A DNA stretch of 57,351 bases. Source: CAZWVM01 sp964637705. Its GTDB lineage: Bacteria; UBA8481. Under the pieces are notes generated by a model. It made no database searches, was not told the DNA's origin, and was given only the letters and a program-made list of their open reading frames with translations. The stretch is taken from assembly GCA_964637705.1 (NCBI GenBank), contig CAZWVM010000003.1:1-57351 (forward strand), given 5' to 3'. How positions within the stretch are numbered: the first letter of the stretch is position 1; each line of letters starts with the position of its first letter. Positions 43,068 through 50,854 of this stretch are shown here, piece after piece. The translations under genes and the position numbers were made by a program.

Positions 43068-43973
43068 TCAGGTCACCATGACCCGGCGCAGGCGGAAGAG
43101 GTCGTCGCCGACGCGGTTCGCGCCGGGTTGTGCCGTGGGACAGCAGGCGATGCCCTTCGCCTTCAGCCGCGCGACCACGGGTTCCGCGTCGCAACCCGGG
43201 AGTCCCTCCGGGTAGGAGTAATGCTCGATCGGCCGGCCGAGGAGGGACGAGAGGATCCCGAAACTCGTGGCAATCTCCTCGTCAAGGTCCCGATCGTCGA
43301 GATGCTCGAGCATCCGGTGCGTGTGGCCGTGGCCGCCCACGGTCATCCCGGGCAGGGACGCGAGCGTACGAATCTCGGGACAGGTGAGCTTCCGATCGAG
43401 GTAGGGATCCTCGTCGCACGGGCCGCATCCCAGCTGTTTCCGAACCTCTTCGGCGAACCGGTAGGGATCACGCGCGCGGTCCCCCTTCACGACACGCCGG
43501 ATCTCCTCGAGAAGCGCGATCTTCTCCAGGCGCGTGACGGCCCGACGCGGTGCGCCGGGCAGGAGGTCGCGCAGTTCCACGACCGGGCGAACTTCGAAAG
43601 CTTCCTCTATCGCGTCGATCCAGGACCGGGACTTCCCGTCAAGGAAACCGGTCGTGACGTAGAAGGTCGCCGGAAGACCGCGAGCGGCGAGGAGCGGGGC
43701 GGCCACCGTGAGGTTGTTCGCGAAGCCGTCGTCGAAGGTGATCGCGAAGGCATGCGGCGGCAATGTCCCGCCTCCGCGCGACGCCTCCACGACCTCCTGC
43801 ATCCCGACGCACGTCCCGGCCGCCTTCAGGTCGTCGATCACCTCGATGAACCGGGCCGCCTCGAGATGCTTCGCCGTGTAGTTCCTCACCGTGTGCCGCT
43901 GCTCCGGGATGACCCCGTGGAAAAGGAAGACGACGTAGCCGTCGTCGCGGAGGAGGGAGGAATAATCCGTCAC
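43068..43973 (-). CDS. Polysaccharide deacetylase (NodB family)
   Basis: This 301-aa protein has AITFDDGFANN with Asp81 and Asp82, and GGHGHTHRML with the metal histidines near residues 215-219. It opens VVFLFHGVIPEQR. NodB enzymes remove N-acetyl groups from sugars using a metal ion. It lacks a signal peptide, so action on a cytoplasmic precursor is likely. GTG 43973 overlaps the formyltransferase stop (GTGA). Deacetylation would expose an amine for the neighbouring formyltransferases. Confidence 0.88.
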   Translation of the reverse strand: MTDYSSLLRDDGYVVFLFHGVIPEQRHTVRNYTAKHLEAARFIEVIDDLKAAGTCVGMQEVVEASRGGGTLPPHAFAITFDDGFANNLTVAAPLLAARGLPATFYVTTGFLDGKSRSWIDAIEEAFEVRPVVELRDLLPGAPRRAVTRLEKIALLEEIRRVVKGDRARDPYRFAEEVRKQLGCGPCDEDPYLDRKLTCPEIRTLASLPGMTVGGHGHTHRMLEHLDDRDLDEEIATSFGILSSLLGRPIEHYSYPEGLPGCDAEPVVARLKAKGIACCPTAQPGANRVGDDLFRLRRVMVT

Positions 43974-44680
43974 AACGCGGTCACGTGCCTTCGGAAGATC
44001 GCGACGCACTCCTCCTTTCGCTCGGCCGGCATCGCCGAGAAGTACCGTCCACGGCGGGTCTGCGGCCGCGCCGGCAGGGTTCTTCCCCCGCGCAGGAGAT
44101 CGAGGGCCGAGACCGTCAGGGAGAGACAGGCGCTCGTGTTCATCGCGCGCAAATGTTCGATCCGGGTTTGCTGGGTCAACGGAAGAGTCTCCTGGGCCAC
44201 GATGGCGCCGGTGTCGAGGTCGCGGTCAACGTGATGAAGCGTCGTCACGAGCGCGTCGAACGTGCCGTCGAGAATGGCCCAGAGATGGGAATCGAGACCC
44301 CGGTAGCGCTCCGGGTCGCCGCCGTGCAGGTTGAGGCAGGCCCGGCTCGGGATCGCGATGAGCTCGGCGCCGAGCTTGCCCGTGCCGAAGACGAGGATGA
44401 CGTCGGGCTTCAATGCTCCCAGGACCGCGCGCGTTTCCGCATCGTTGACGGACACGGCCCGGCGCACGGGCGCAATCTCCTCGAAGACCGGCAAGCGCCC
44501 CCCGAAGAGTAACTCCTTCTCGTAATCGTCGCGCAACGTCTCGAAGGGATGCGCCGTGGGAAACGGGTGAACCGGTTTCGCCGTTTCCAGGAGAACCAGG
44601 GCCAGGGGATGGCGGGCATGGAGCTCGCGCGCGTAATAGACATGGTGCACGGTCTCCGTGGTGAGGAGCGCTACCTTCAC
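43970..44680 (-). CDS. Formyltransferase-family protein (sugar N-formyltransferase candidate)
   Basis: This 236-aa protein resembles the catalytic domain of methionyl-tRNA formyltransferases. It has CLNLHGGDPERYRG at residues 115-128 (Asn117 and His119) and HHVDRDLDTGAIV around 149-161 for the catalytic Asp. It should move a formyl group from 10-formyl-tetrahydrofolate to an amino sugar. It is shorter than tRNA enzymes and lacks their C-terminal domain, supporting a sugar substrate. GTG 44680 overlaps the NeuB stop (GTGA). Confidence 0.85.
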   Translation of the reverse strand: MKVALLTTETVHHVYYARELHARHPLALVLLETAKPVHPFPTAHPFETLRDDYEKELLFGGRLPVFEEIAPVRRAVSVNDAETRAVLGALKPDVILVFGTGKLGAELIAIPSRACLNLHGGDPERYRGLDSHLWAILDGTFDALVTTLHHVDRDLDTGAIVAQETLPLTQQTRIEHLRAMNTSACLSLTVSALDLLRGGRTLPARPQTRRGRYFSAMPAERKEECVAIFRRHVTAL

Positions 44681-45696
44681 CCGTTTTCCTCGACGTCCCC
44701 GGCGCCGAGAATCTCTCCCGCGGCGACGTCCCTCGTCAATCGCCGGCCGACGAGACGATCCTCTTCGCCGGGAAGAAGCCCCGCCCGGGGGCGTATCCAC
44801 GTCAGGTCCGCGAGCCCGATCACGTCGCCGCGCCTGAGCGGCCGGGCGGTCGCGATGGAGCGGCGCAGGGCCGCGCGGTTTCCCTCCTCGCAGGGCTGGA
44901 TCCCCTTCTCGCCGCTTCCCAGGAGCCTCTCGGTCTCCCGCACGCGTTCCACCAGGCGGCGGAATTCCGCGGGATCGGCCGAGAGCTTGTGATCGCGGAA
45001 GGAGGAATAATCGTGATCCAGCGTGAAGTGCTTCTCCACGATGCGGGCGCCCGCGGCCACGGCCGCGACGGCCGCCTCGATCCCGAGGGTGTGATCCGAG
45101 TAGCCGATCGTCGCGCCGGGAAAACGCGCGCCGAGCGCGGCGATGTTCCCGAGGTGGACCTCCCCGATCGGGACCGGGTAGGCGGCGACACAGTGCAGGA
45201 GCGCCAGTCCCGCGGAGACGCCCGGCGGGCGAGACGAGCGAATGCACGCCACGGCACGATCGACTCCGGCCATGTCGGTGAGCCCCGTCGAAAGGATCAC
45301 GGGGCGGAAACCCGAAGCGATGCGCCGGATGAGCGGGTAGAAGTCGTTGTCACCCGAGGCGATCTTCACCGCGTCCGCGATCTCCTCCACGAGGGCCGCG
45401 CTCTCGAGGTCGAACGGCGTCGAGATGAAGAGAAGTCCCCGGGCGCGGGCCTGGTCCGACAGCCTTCGGAACTCGTCGGGGGAGAGCTGGAACGATTGCA
45501 GGCGGTGGAACCTCTCGGCGTCGGACGCGCTGACGTAGTGCTCAGCGCGGAACGTCTGGAACTTGACGGCGTCCGCCCCGGTCGTCGCGGCCTCCTCCAC
45601 CAACCTTGCCGCCGTCTCGAAACTCCCCTCGTGGTTGTTGCCGATCTCCGCGACGATGAGAACCCGGTTGTCCGTCTCGAGGGCGCCGACTTTCAT
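44677..45696 (-). CDS. NeuB/SpsE-family sialic-acid-type synthase
   Basis: This 339-aa enzyme condenses phosphoenolpyruvate with an amino-hexose to form a nonulosonic acid or similar sugar acid. Its TIM barrel carries VAEIGNNHEGSFETA at residues 15-29, DAVKFQTF, ISTPFDLESA, KIASGD, GYSDHTLG at 198-205 and EKHFTLD at 221-227. A C-terminal SAF antifreeze-like domain covers about 275-336 (LRRGDVIGLADLTWIRP). All family landmarks are present. It is flanked on both sides by formyltransferases, which is unusual. The ATG overlaps the upstream stop. Confidence 0.93.
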   Translation of the reverse strand: MKVGALETDNRVLIVAEIGNNHEGSFETAARLVEEAATTGADAVKFQTFRAEHYVSASDAERFHRLQSFQLSPDEFRRLSDQARARGLLFISTPFDLESAALVEEIADAVKIASGDNDFYPLIRRIASGFRPVILSTGLTDMAGVDRAVACIRSSRPPGVSAGLALLHCVAAYPVPIGEVHLGNIAALGARFPGATIGYSDHTLGIEAAVAAVAAGARIVEKHFTLDHDYSSFRDHKLSADPAEFRRLVERVRETERLLGSGEKGIQPCEEGNRAALRRSIATARPLRRGDVIGLADLTWIRPRAGLLPGEEDRLVGRRLTRDVAAGEILGAGDVEENG

Positions 45697-46622
45697 CGGC
45701 CGTAGATGAGGGCGGCCGCTCCGCGCACGGTCGCGAAGGTGTCGTAGCGGCGGATCTCCCCGGTTTCCCCCTCGAACCGCCACTTCCGGATCCAGAGACA
45801 CCGATCCTTTGCGCAGGTGAGAAGCCCGTTCGCGCTCACCTCGTAGACCCGGCCCGGTTCTCCGAAGACGTTGCGCTTGGCCCGCCGCGACGCGAGCAGC
45901 CTGACGCGGCGGCCGTTGACGAAGCTGTGTGCGCCGGGATAGGGATCCGTCAATGCACGGATCCGGTTGTGGATCTCCTCGGCCGTCAGCTGGTCGAAGA
46001 GAACGAACCCGTCCTCGGGGAATCGCAGGGGATAGTAGCCGGCCCGGGCTTCGTCCTGGACGCGTTTCTCCAGGCGCCCATCCTTCATCCTCGCCAGCGT
46101 CTCGACGAGCATCGCCGGAAACTCACGGTTCGCGATCGCCTGCAGGTCCGCGATGGAATCATCCGGTCCGATCGGGAAGGTTCGATCGAGAAGGACGGGA
46201 CCGGAATCCACGCCCGCATCGACCTCGATGACCGAAAGCGTGAAGGAACTCCAACCGTGGATCAGGGCCCAGTTCATCGGGGAGGAGCCGCGGCACTCGG
46301 GAAGCTTCCCCGCGTGGGTGTTGATGCATCCCCGGGGGAAAAGCGCGATCGTTGAGGGCTCGAGGATCGGGCCGTACCCGGAGAGCACCATGAGATCGGC
46401 ACCTTGTCCCGCCAGGGCCCGGCACGATTCCTCCGCGTTGATGTCTGCGGGGGAAAGGACCGGGATCCCCTTAGCGAGCGCCGCGGCGGCAAAGGATCGA
46501 ACCGGGGGCGTCGCACCCGGGAAAGGGTGTGCCACGGCGGCGGCGACGTCGAAACCCGCATCGATCAGGGCCTCGAGACAGGCCGTTCCCCGTTCCTTGT
46601 TTCCCGCGACCAGGATCTTCAT
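45693..46622 (-). CDS. Formyltransferase-family protein with C-terminal domain
   Basis: This 309-aa protein has CINTHAGKLPECRGSSPMNW at residues 99-118 (Asn101, His103) and SVIEVDAGVDSGPVL for the catalytic Asp. A beta-rich C-terminal domain (VLFDQLTAEEIHNRIRALTD; RVRLLASRRA) resembles that of Fmt and ArnA-type formyltransferases. It should formylate an amine on a sugar nucleotide with formyl-tetrahydrofolate. It heads region G. A -10 box ends eight bases before ATG 46622, so the message is probably leaderless. Confidence 0.88.
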   Translation of the reverse strand: MKILVAGNKERGTACLEALIDAGFDVAAAVAHPFPGATPPVRSFAAAALAKGIPVLSPADINAEESCRALAGQGADLMVLSGYGPILEPSTIALFPRGCINTHAGKLPECRGSSPMNWALIHGWSSFTLSVIEVDAGVDSGPVLLDRTFPIGPDDSIADLQAIANREFPAMLVETLARMKDGRLEKRVQDEARAGYYPLRFPEDGFVLFDQLTAEEIHNRIRALTDPYPGAHSFVNGRRVRLLASRRAKRNVFGEPGRVYEVSANGLLTCAKDRCLWIRKWRFEGETGEIRRYDTFATVRGAAALIYGR

Positions 46623-46630
46623 GAACCGTC

Positions 46631-46659
46631 ATTCTCGTCCGCCTGCCCTGATTCGTCAA
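46631..46659 (-). promoter_or_regulatory. Leaderless-type promoter of region G
   Basis: On the minus strand: TTGACG (46654-46659), a 17-base spacer, GAGAAT (46631-46636), then eight bases to ATG 46622. The -35 box matches consensus at five of six positions. Confidence 0.6.
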
Positions 46660-46665
46660 CACGGC

Positions 46666-46857
46666 CCCCGCGACAGGATGCATCCGTGGATCGTAGGTAA
46701 CGACATCCTGTGCCTCGCTCATTCTCATCGCGCCTCCTGCGCGATTCCGAGGCCTCGCCCGTCCCACCAGACCTCCGTGTCGTGGACCGGGCTCGGAATC
46801 CGCTCGGCACTAGAATGTCGTTACCTACGAATCGCGAACGCTCCCCGCGACAGGATG
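46666..46857. repeat. Nested inverted repeats bracketed by a 15-bp direct repeat
   Basis: This 259-bp divergent gap holds no gene. CCCCGCGACAGGATG occurs directly at 46666-46680 and 46843-46857. Between them a perfect 16-bp inverted repeat (TCGTAGGTAACGACAT at 46691-46706; its complement at 46815-46830) extends imperfectly to about 24 bp. Inside lies a second inverted pair, GATTCCGAG (46743-46751) and CTCGGAATC (46792-46800). The block can fold into one branched hairpin. It could be a second foldback element or a control region. Confidence 0.65.
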
Positions 46858-46875
46858 ATCGCGGGGAACTAGAAT
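46843..46875 (+). promoter_or_regulatory. Promoter of the 46882 gene with an overlapping palindrome
   Basis: GCGACA (46847-46852), a 17-base spacer, TAGAAT (46870-46875), then six bases to ATG 46882. An 8-bp perfect inverted repeat, CCCCGCGA (46843-46850) and TCGCGGGG (46859-46866), covers the -35 box and most of the spacer, as an operator would. Confidence 0.5.
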
Positions 46876-46881
46876 CCCCCC

Positions 46882-48708
46882 ATGGCGCGCATCGCGGGCA
46901 TTCTCTCCGAAGAACCTCCCCTGACCGACGAACTCCGGTCCATGCTCGCCGCTGCCGCGCCCGGCGTCGAGGTGAAGTCGACCGACGGCCCGGGTCTTCT
47001 CATGGGATCCGCTGCAGGCAGCGTGACCCGCACCGCCGCCGGCATTTCGGTCGCTCTCGACGGAACCGTCTACAACCGGGCGGATTTCCCGCGCGCGGCC
47101 TCGGACGCTGAGCTCGTGGCGTTTCTCTACGAGAAGCACGGTCTCCTCGAAACCCTGCGCCGTCTCAACGGCGACTTCGCCCTTGCGCTCTTCGACGAGT
47201 CGTCCCGGACGCTCTGGATCGCCCGGGATCGCTTCGGCATCAAGCCGCTCTACTACCGCGACCGTCCCGGCCGTTTCCTCTTCGCCTCCCGCTGCGCCTC
47301 GCTCCTCGCTCTCCCCGAGGTACCTTCCGACGTCGACCGGGCGTTTGTTGCGCGATTCGCGGGTCTCCATTACCGCTGCATCGACAACGAGCCCGGTGCG
47401 TCTCCCTACGCCGCCATCGCTCAACTTCCCGCCGCGACCGCCCTCGAGGTCGTCCCGGGGAAGGAACCTCGGCTTCACGACTGGTGGACGCTCCGGGACG
47501 AGGGCGACTTCGTGAAGCCGGAGGAGGATCTCGCGGCTGAATACCGCGCGCTCCTCCTCGACGCCGTCCGGATCCGCCTGGAATCCGCGCCGCGCCGCGC
47601 CTTCACGCTCTCGGGCGGGATGGATTCCTCCTCCGTCCTCTCCTGCGCCGTCCATCTCTCCGGCCGGAAGGAACAGGCCTTCTCGACCGTTTACGAGGAC
47701 GCGACCTACGACGAATCCACGGACATCCGGAGCATCCTCGAGGCGGTGGTGGAGGAGTGGCGCCGCGTCCGGGTCGGAACGCCCGACGTCTTCTCCCTCG
47801 TCGACGAGATGGTGGCCGTTCATGACGAACCCGTCGCCACCGCCACCTGGCTCTCCCATTTCCTGCTCTGCCGCGCCGTCCGCGAGGCCGGCTTCACGGC
47901 CCTCTTCGGCGGCCTGGGCGGGGACGAGATCAACGCGGGCGAATACGAGCATTTCCTCTTCCACTTCGCCGACCTTCGCGCGAGCGGCCGCGGGGCGGAA
48001 CTGGAGCGAGAGACCGCGGGCTGGATCCGCCACCACGACCACCCGGTCTTCAGGAAAAGCGCCGCTGTCCGCGACGAGGCCCTCGCCCGCCTCGTCGATC
48101 TCACCCGCCCCGGAATCTGCCGACCCGACGACGCGCGCCTCGCGCGATACCGCGACGCCGTCGCCCGCGACTACTTCGACCTCGCATCCTTCGTGCCCCG
48201 CATGGATCACCCCTTCGCCAGCTACCTCAAGAACCGCACCTGGCAGGATTTGAGCCGCGAGACGATTCCATGCTGTCTCAGGGGCGAGGACCGGCAGGCG
48301 GAAGCTGCGGGAATCGAGAACCGCCTTCCCTTCTTCGACCATCGGCTGGCCGAGTTCATGTTCCGGGTTCCGGGAACCATGAAATTCCGTGACGGCGTCA
48401 GCAAGATCCTCCTGAGAAGGGCGATGAGGGAGATCGTGCCCGAGGAAACGCGGACACGTGTGAAGAAGACGGGATGGAACGCCCCCGCTCACGTCTGGTT
48501 CTCGGGTAACAGGCTCGCGCGGCTCCGTGACATCGTCGCCTCACCCGTTCTGGACGGCCTCTACGACAGGAAACGTGTCACGGCTCTCCTCGCGGATCAC
48601 GAGGCGATCGTCACCTCGGGGAGGCCCGCGGAAAATCACATGATGTTTTTCTGGCAACTGGTGAATCTCGAAGCGTGGCTGAGGCATCACGGTCTTCGCG
48701 GCCGCTGA
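46882..48708 (+). CDS. Asparagine-synthetase-like protein lacking the glutaminase site
   Basis: This 608-aa protein aligns with AsnB over its full length but begins MARIAG, so the nucleophilic Cys2 is replaced by Ala. The glutamine-binding NGE is changed to DGT at residues 60-62 (ALDGTVYN), although SDAEL still parallels SDTEV. The synthetase half is intact, with LSGGMDSSS at 243-251, GGLGGDEINAGEYEH and IENRLPFFDHRL. It can probably still adenylate a carboxyl group but must take ammonia or another amine from elsewhere, like beta-lactam synthetase or lasso-peptide cyclase relatives. It is transcribed alone from a leaderless-type promoter. Confidence 0.87.
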   Translation: MARIAGILSEEPPLTDELRSMLAAAAPGVEVKSTDGPGLLMGSAAGSVTRTAAGISVALDGTVYNRADFPRAASDAELVAFLYEKHGLLETLRRLNGDFALALFDESSRTLWIARDRFGIKPLYYRDRPGRFLFASRCASLLALPEVPSDVDRAFVARFAGLHYRCIDNEPGASPYAAIAQLPAATALEVVPGKEPRLHDWWTLRDEGDFVKPEEDLAAEYRALLLDAVRIRLESAPRRAFTLSGGMDSSSVLSCAVHLSGRKEQAFSTVYEDATYDESTDIRSILEAVVEEWRRVRVGTPDVFSLVDEMVAVHDEPVATATWLSHFLLCRAVREAGFTALFGGLGGDEINAGEYEHFLFHFADLRASGRGAELERETAGWIRHHDHPVFRKSAAVRDEALARLVDLTRPGICRPDDARLARYRDAVARDYFDLASFVPRMDHPFASYLKNRTWQDLSRETIPCCLRGEDRQAEAAGIENRLPFFDHRLAEFMFRVPGTMKFRDGVSKILLRRAMREIVPEETRTRVKKTGWNAPAHVWFSGNRLARLRDIVASPVLDGLYDRKRVTALLADHEAIVTSGRPAENHMMFFWQLVNLEAWLRHHGLRGR

Positions 48709-48732
48709 CCGGCACGGTCGCTGACCGGCGCG
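48701..48732. repeat. 16-bp tandem duplication spanning a stop codon
   Basis: Two adjacent 16-bp units (48701-48716 and 48717-48732) share the core CGCTGACCGGC and match at 14 positions. The first contains the TGA of the upstream gene. Together they fill almost all of the gap between the convergent genes. Confidence 0.6.
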
Positions 48733-48733
48733 A

Positions 48734-50776
48734 TCACGGGCCAGTTCGCGGTTCCGTCCTCGTCTTTCGCCAGAAGGTCTCGGCGCGATGCTCGAGCAGG
48801 GTTCTTGCCAGGCCAAACTCGCGGTCGGATCCGTAAAGAGTTCGAGCCTGTTCAACGAGGGTTCTCAACTTCGGCCCGTCTCGGCTCAGTCGGCACCGAA
48901 TCGGCCTCATGAATTCGGCCAGTTTCCGACCGTCTTCCGACTCGTACCAGCCGGCAACATCGTGCGACAGGTCGAGAACGATCTCGTCTTCCGTCCCCTC
49001 TCCCATGAACAACGGCGCGAAATCGCGGGCCGCCGTCATCCAGCGGAAACTGTCGCGGAGCGCGGCGCGGTCCGAAGCGGAAAGAGCCGGCTCGGCGCAC
49101 TCCTCCAGCGCGACGAAGCAAGTCTCCACGAACGGACCGAAGGAACGGCAGAGAATCTGCGTCCGGTATTTTCTCACAAGATTGTCCCCGATCTTCCCCT
49201 CGAGAAGATCCCGGTAGGTATCGGGCTCGGAGAACCGTCGCCGCAAGGGATCACGCGACTCCGCCAATTCGGCTTCGGTCTCACCGAGGAAGTCATGGTA
49301 GAGGGCGTGGCAGGGATGGTCCGTGTTCAGCAGGCGCCGCCGCAGGTTCTCGAGGAAGGCGGACCTGTCGATCCCGAGTTCCGTCATGTGCCGCCCCAAC
49401 AGGTCGTATTGCCGATCGGCGAGAACGACGCATAGGAAGGCGAAGCCCCGCGACTCCAGGTAATCCGCGAAGGGCATCGTCGTCGTCTCGACGCAAACCT
49501 CCTCGATCTCGAAGCATTTCTCTCCGCGATACTCGCCGAACTGGCGGGGAATGAGCCGGAACCGGGTTTTCATGCCGCGACGTGCCCGCCAATCCGGATC
49601 GGCAAAACAGGTGCCGGGCAGGACCATGAGAGTGAACGGCGTGATGCTGTCCGCTCCGGCCGCAAAGAACTCGCCGACGCCCTTCCGGAACGTTTCCAGG
49701 GTCTCCTCCGGCAGGGGCACGATCAGTTCCACGTCGGATTTCATGCGGTGCCTGCGGATCTCCCCCTGCACGCGGCGGTATTCATCGAGGCTCATGTTCC
49801 GCCGGTTGATGTCCTGGAGCGTTCGCGGGTTGAGCGATTGAAAGGAGCACGAGATGTTCATCCTCTTCTTCATGACTTCGGACATCCTCAACACGCGATC
49901 GTATTGGCGGCTGGTGTCAGCGATGATGGAGAGCGGCCAGCCGTGTTCGTCCTGGAGCCGCCCGATGTGCTCCGCGATCTCCTCGTCGCGATCGAGGATG
50001 CCGAAGTTGCTGTCCAGGATGTAAAGCGGCAGGTGAGGATGGCCGGCCATGCGTCGGGCGATATAGGCCAGTTCCTCTTTGACCCGTTCCAGGGGAAAGG
50101 GGACAACCCTGCTGTAAAGGGAATGGCTCGCGCGACAATAAGCGCAGTCATGGGGACATCCCCGGGCCGTCTGGATGGCGGGGGCGTAAGAGCCGTCGAA
50201 CCATCCGTCCATCAGCCCGGTCAGGTAGGGCGACGGGACTTCCCCCAGGTCCGGTATGCGGGGTGACGGCCCTTCGAAGAGCAGGTTTCCCTCCCGCGGA
50301 TCCAGAGTCATGATGCCGCTTCGCGCCGCGCTCCTGAGGCGCGCGCGATCCTCGTCGAGAATCCGGTCGCGAATAAGATCGGTGAAGACGACCTCTCCTT
50401 CGAGATAGGCGTAGAAGTCGATTTCGGGCCGCGCCCGCAGGAAATCCCGACAGGCCGCCGGTTCGACCGGAATGTCCGGGCCGCCCGCCACGCAGATCGT
50501 TCCGGGTTTTCTCTCCCGGCAGTAGGCAAAGGCGCGGCGGTTGAGATCGGCGTTCCACATGAAATTCGTCAACCCGACGACATCCGGTTTCCAGTCGTCC
50601 GCGTCGTCGAAGAACCGCGCTGGATCCTCGTAGAATCGAAGCTCCACCTGTTCACCGAGATGCTCGACGAGGTAGGCCCCGACGAAACCGATGCCCAAGG
50701 GCATGAGCGAGGAGTGGCGGCCGATCGTCCGATGGCGCAGTTCTCCCAGGGCGATCTTCAAGGGTCCTCCGGCCAT
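48734..50776 (-). CDS. B12-binding-type radical SAM protein
   Basis: This 680-aa protein has a cobalamin-binding-like N-terminal domain (residues 1-180; PDVVGLTNFMWNADLNRR, CVAGGPDIPVEP) and a radical SAM core with Cys207-x3-Cys211-x2-Cys214 in ARGCPHDCAYCR. The cluster ligands are complete. Members act as methylases or ring-contracting enzymes in natural-product and glycan pathways. About 250 C-terminal residues lie beyond the core with no domain I can name. The start ATG 50776 lies eight bases after a TATGAT box. Confidence 0.87.
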   Translation of the reverse strand: MAGGPLKIALGELRHRTIGRHSSLMPLGIGFVGAYLVEHLGEQVELRFYEDPARFFDDADDWKPDVVGLTNFMWNADLNRRAFAYCRERKPGTICVAGGPDIPVEPAACRDFLRARPEIDFYAYLEGEVVFTDLIRDRILDEDRARLRSAARSGIMTLDPREGNLLFEGPSPRIPDLGEVPSPYLTGLMDGWFDGSYAPAIQTARGCPHDCAYCRASHSLYSRVVPFPLERVKEELAYIARRMAGHPHLPLYILDSNFGILDRDEEIAEHIGRLQDEHGWPLSIIADTSRQYDRVLRMSEVMKKRMNISCSFQSLNPRTLQDINRRNMSLDEYRRVQGEIRRHRMKSDVELIVPLPEETLETFRKGVGEFFAAGADSITPFTLMVLPGTCFADPDWRARRGMKTRFRLIPRQFGEYRGEKCFEIEEVCVETTTMPFADYLESRGFAFLCVVLADRQYDLLGRHMTELGIDRSAFLENLRRRLLNTDHPCHALYHDFLGETEAELAESRDPLRRRFSEPDTYRDLLEGKIGDNLVRKYRTQILCRSFGPFVETCFVALEECAEPALSASDRAALRDSFRWMTAARDFAPLFMGEGTEDEIVLDLSHDVAGWYESEDGRKLAEFMRPIRCRLSRDGPKLRTLVEQARTLYGSDREFGLARTLLEHRAETFWRKTRTEPRTGP

Positions 50777-50784
50777 CGCGTGAC

Positions 50785-50813
50785 ATCATAGTCGCGAACG
50801 ACCGTTTCTTGAA
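50785..50813 (-). promoter_or_regulatory. Leaderless-type promoter of the 50776 gene
   Basis: On the minus strand: TTCAAG (50808-50813), a 17-base spacer, TATGAT (50785-50790), then eight bases to ATG 50776. The -10 box matches consensus at five of six positions. Confidence 0.55.
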
Positions 50814-50818
50814 TCCTG

Positions 50819-50847
50819 TTGTCAGGCCCGGGGGCCGGGGGTACTCT
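50819..50847 (+). promoter_or_regulatory. Leaderless-type promoter of the 50855 gene
   Basis: TTGTCA (50819-50824), a 17-base spacer, TACTCT (50842-50847), then seven bases to ATG 50855. The same TACTCT-N7-ATG arrangement occurs at 56892. Confidence 0.55.
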
Positions 50848-50854
50848 TCGCGCC

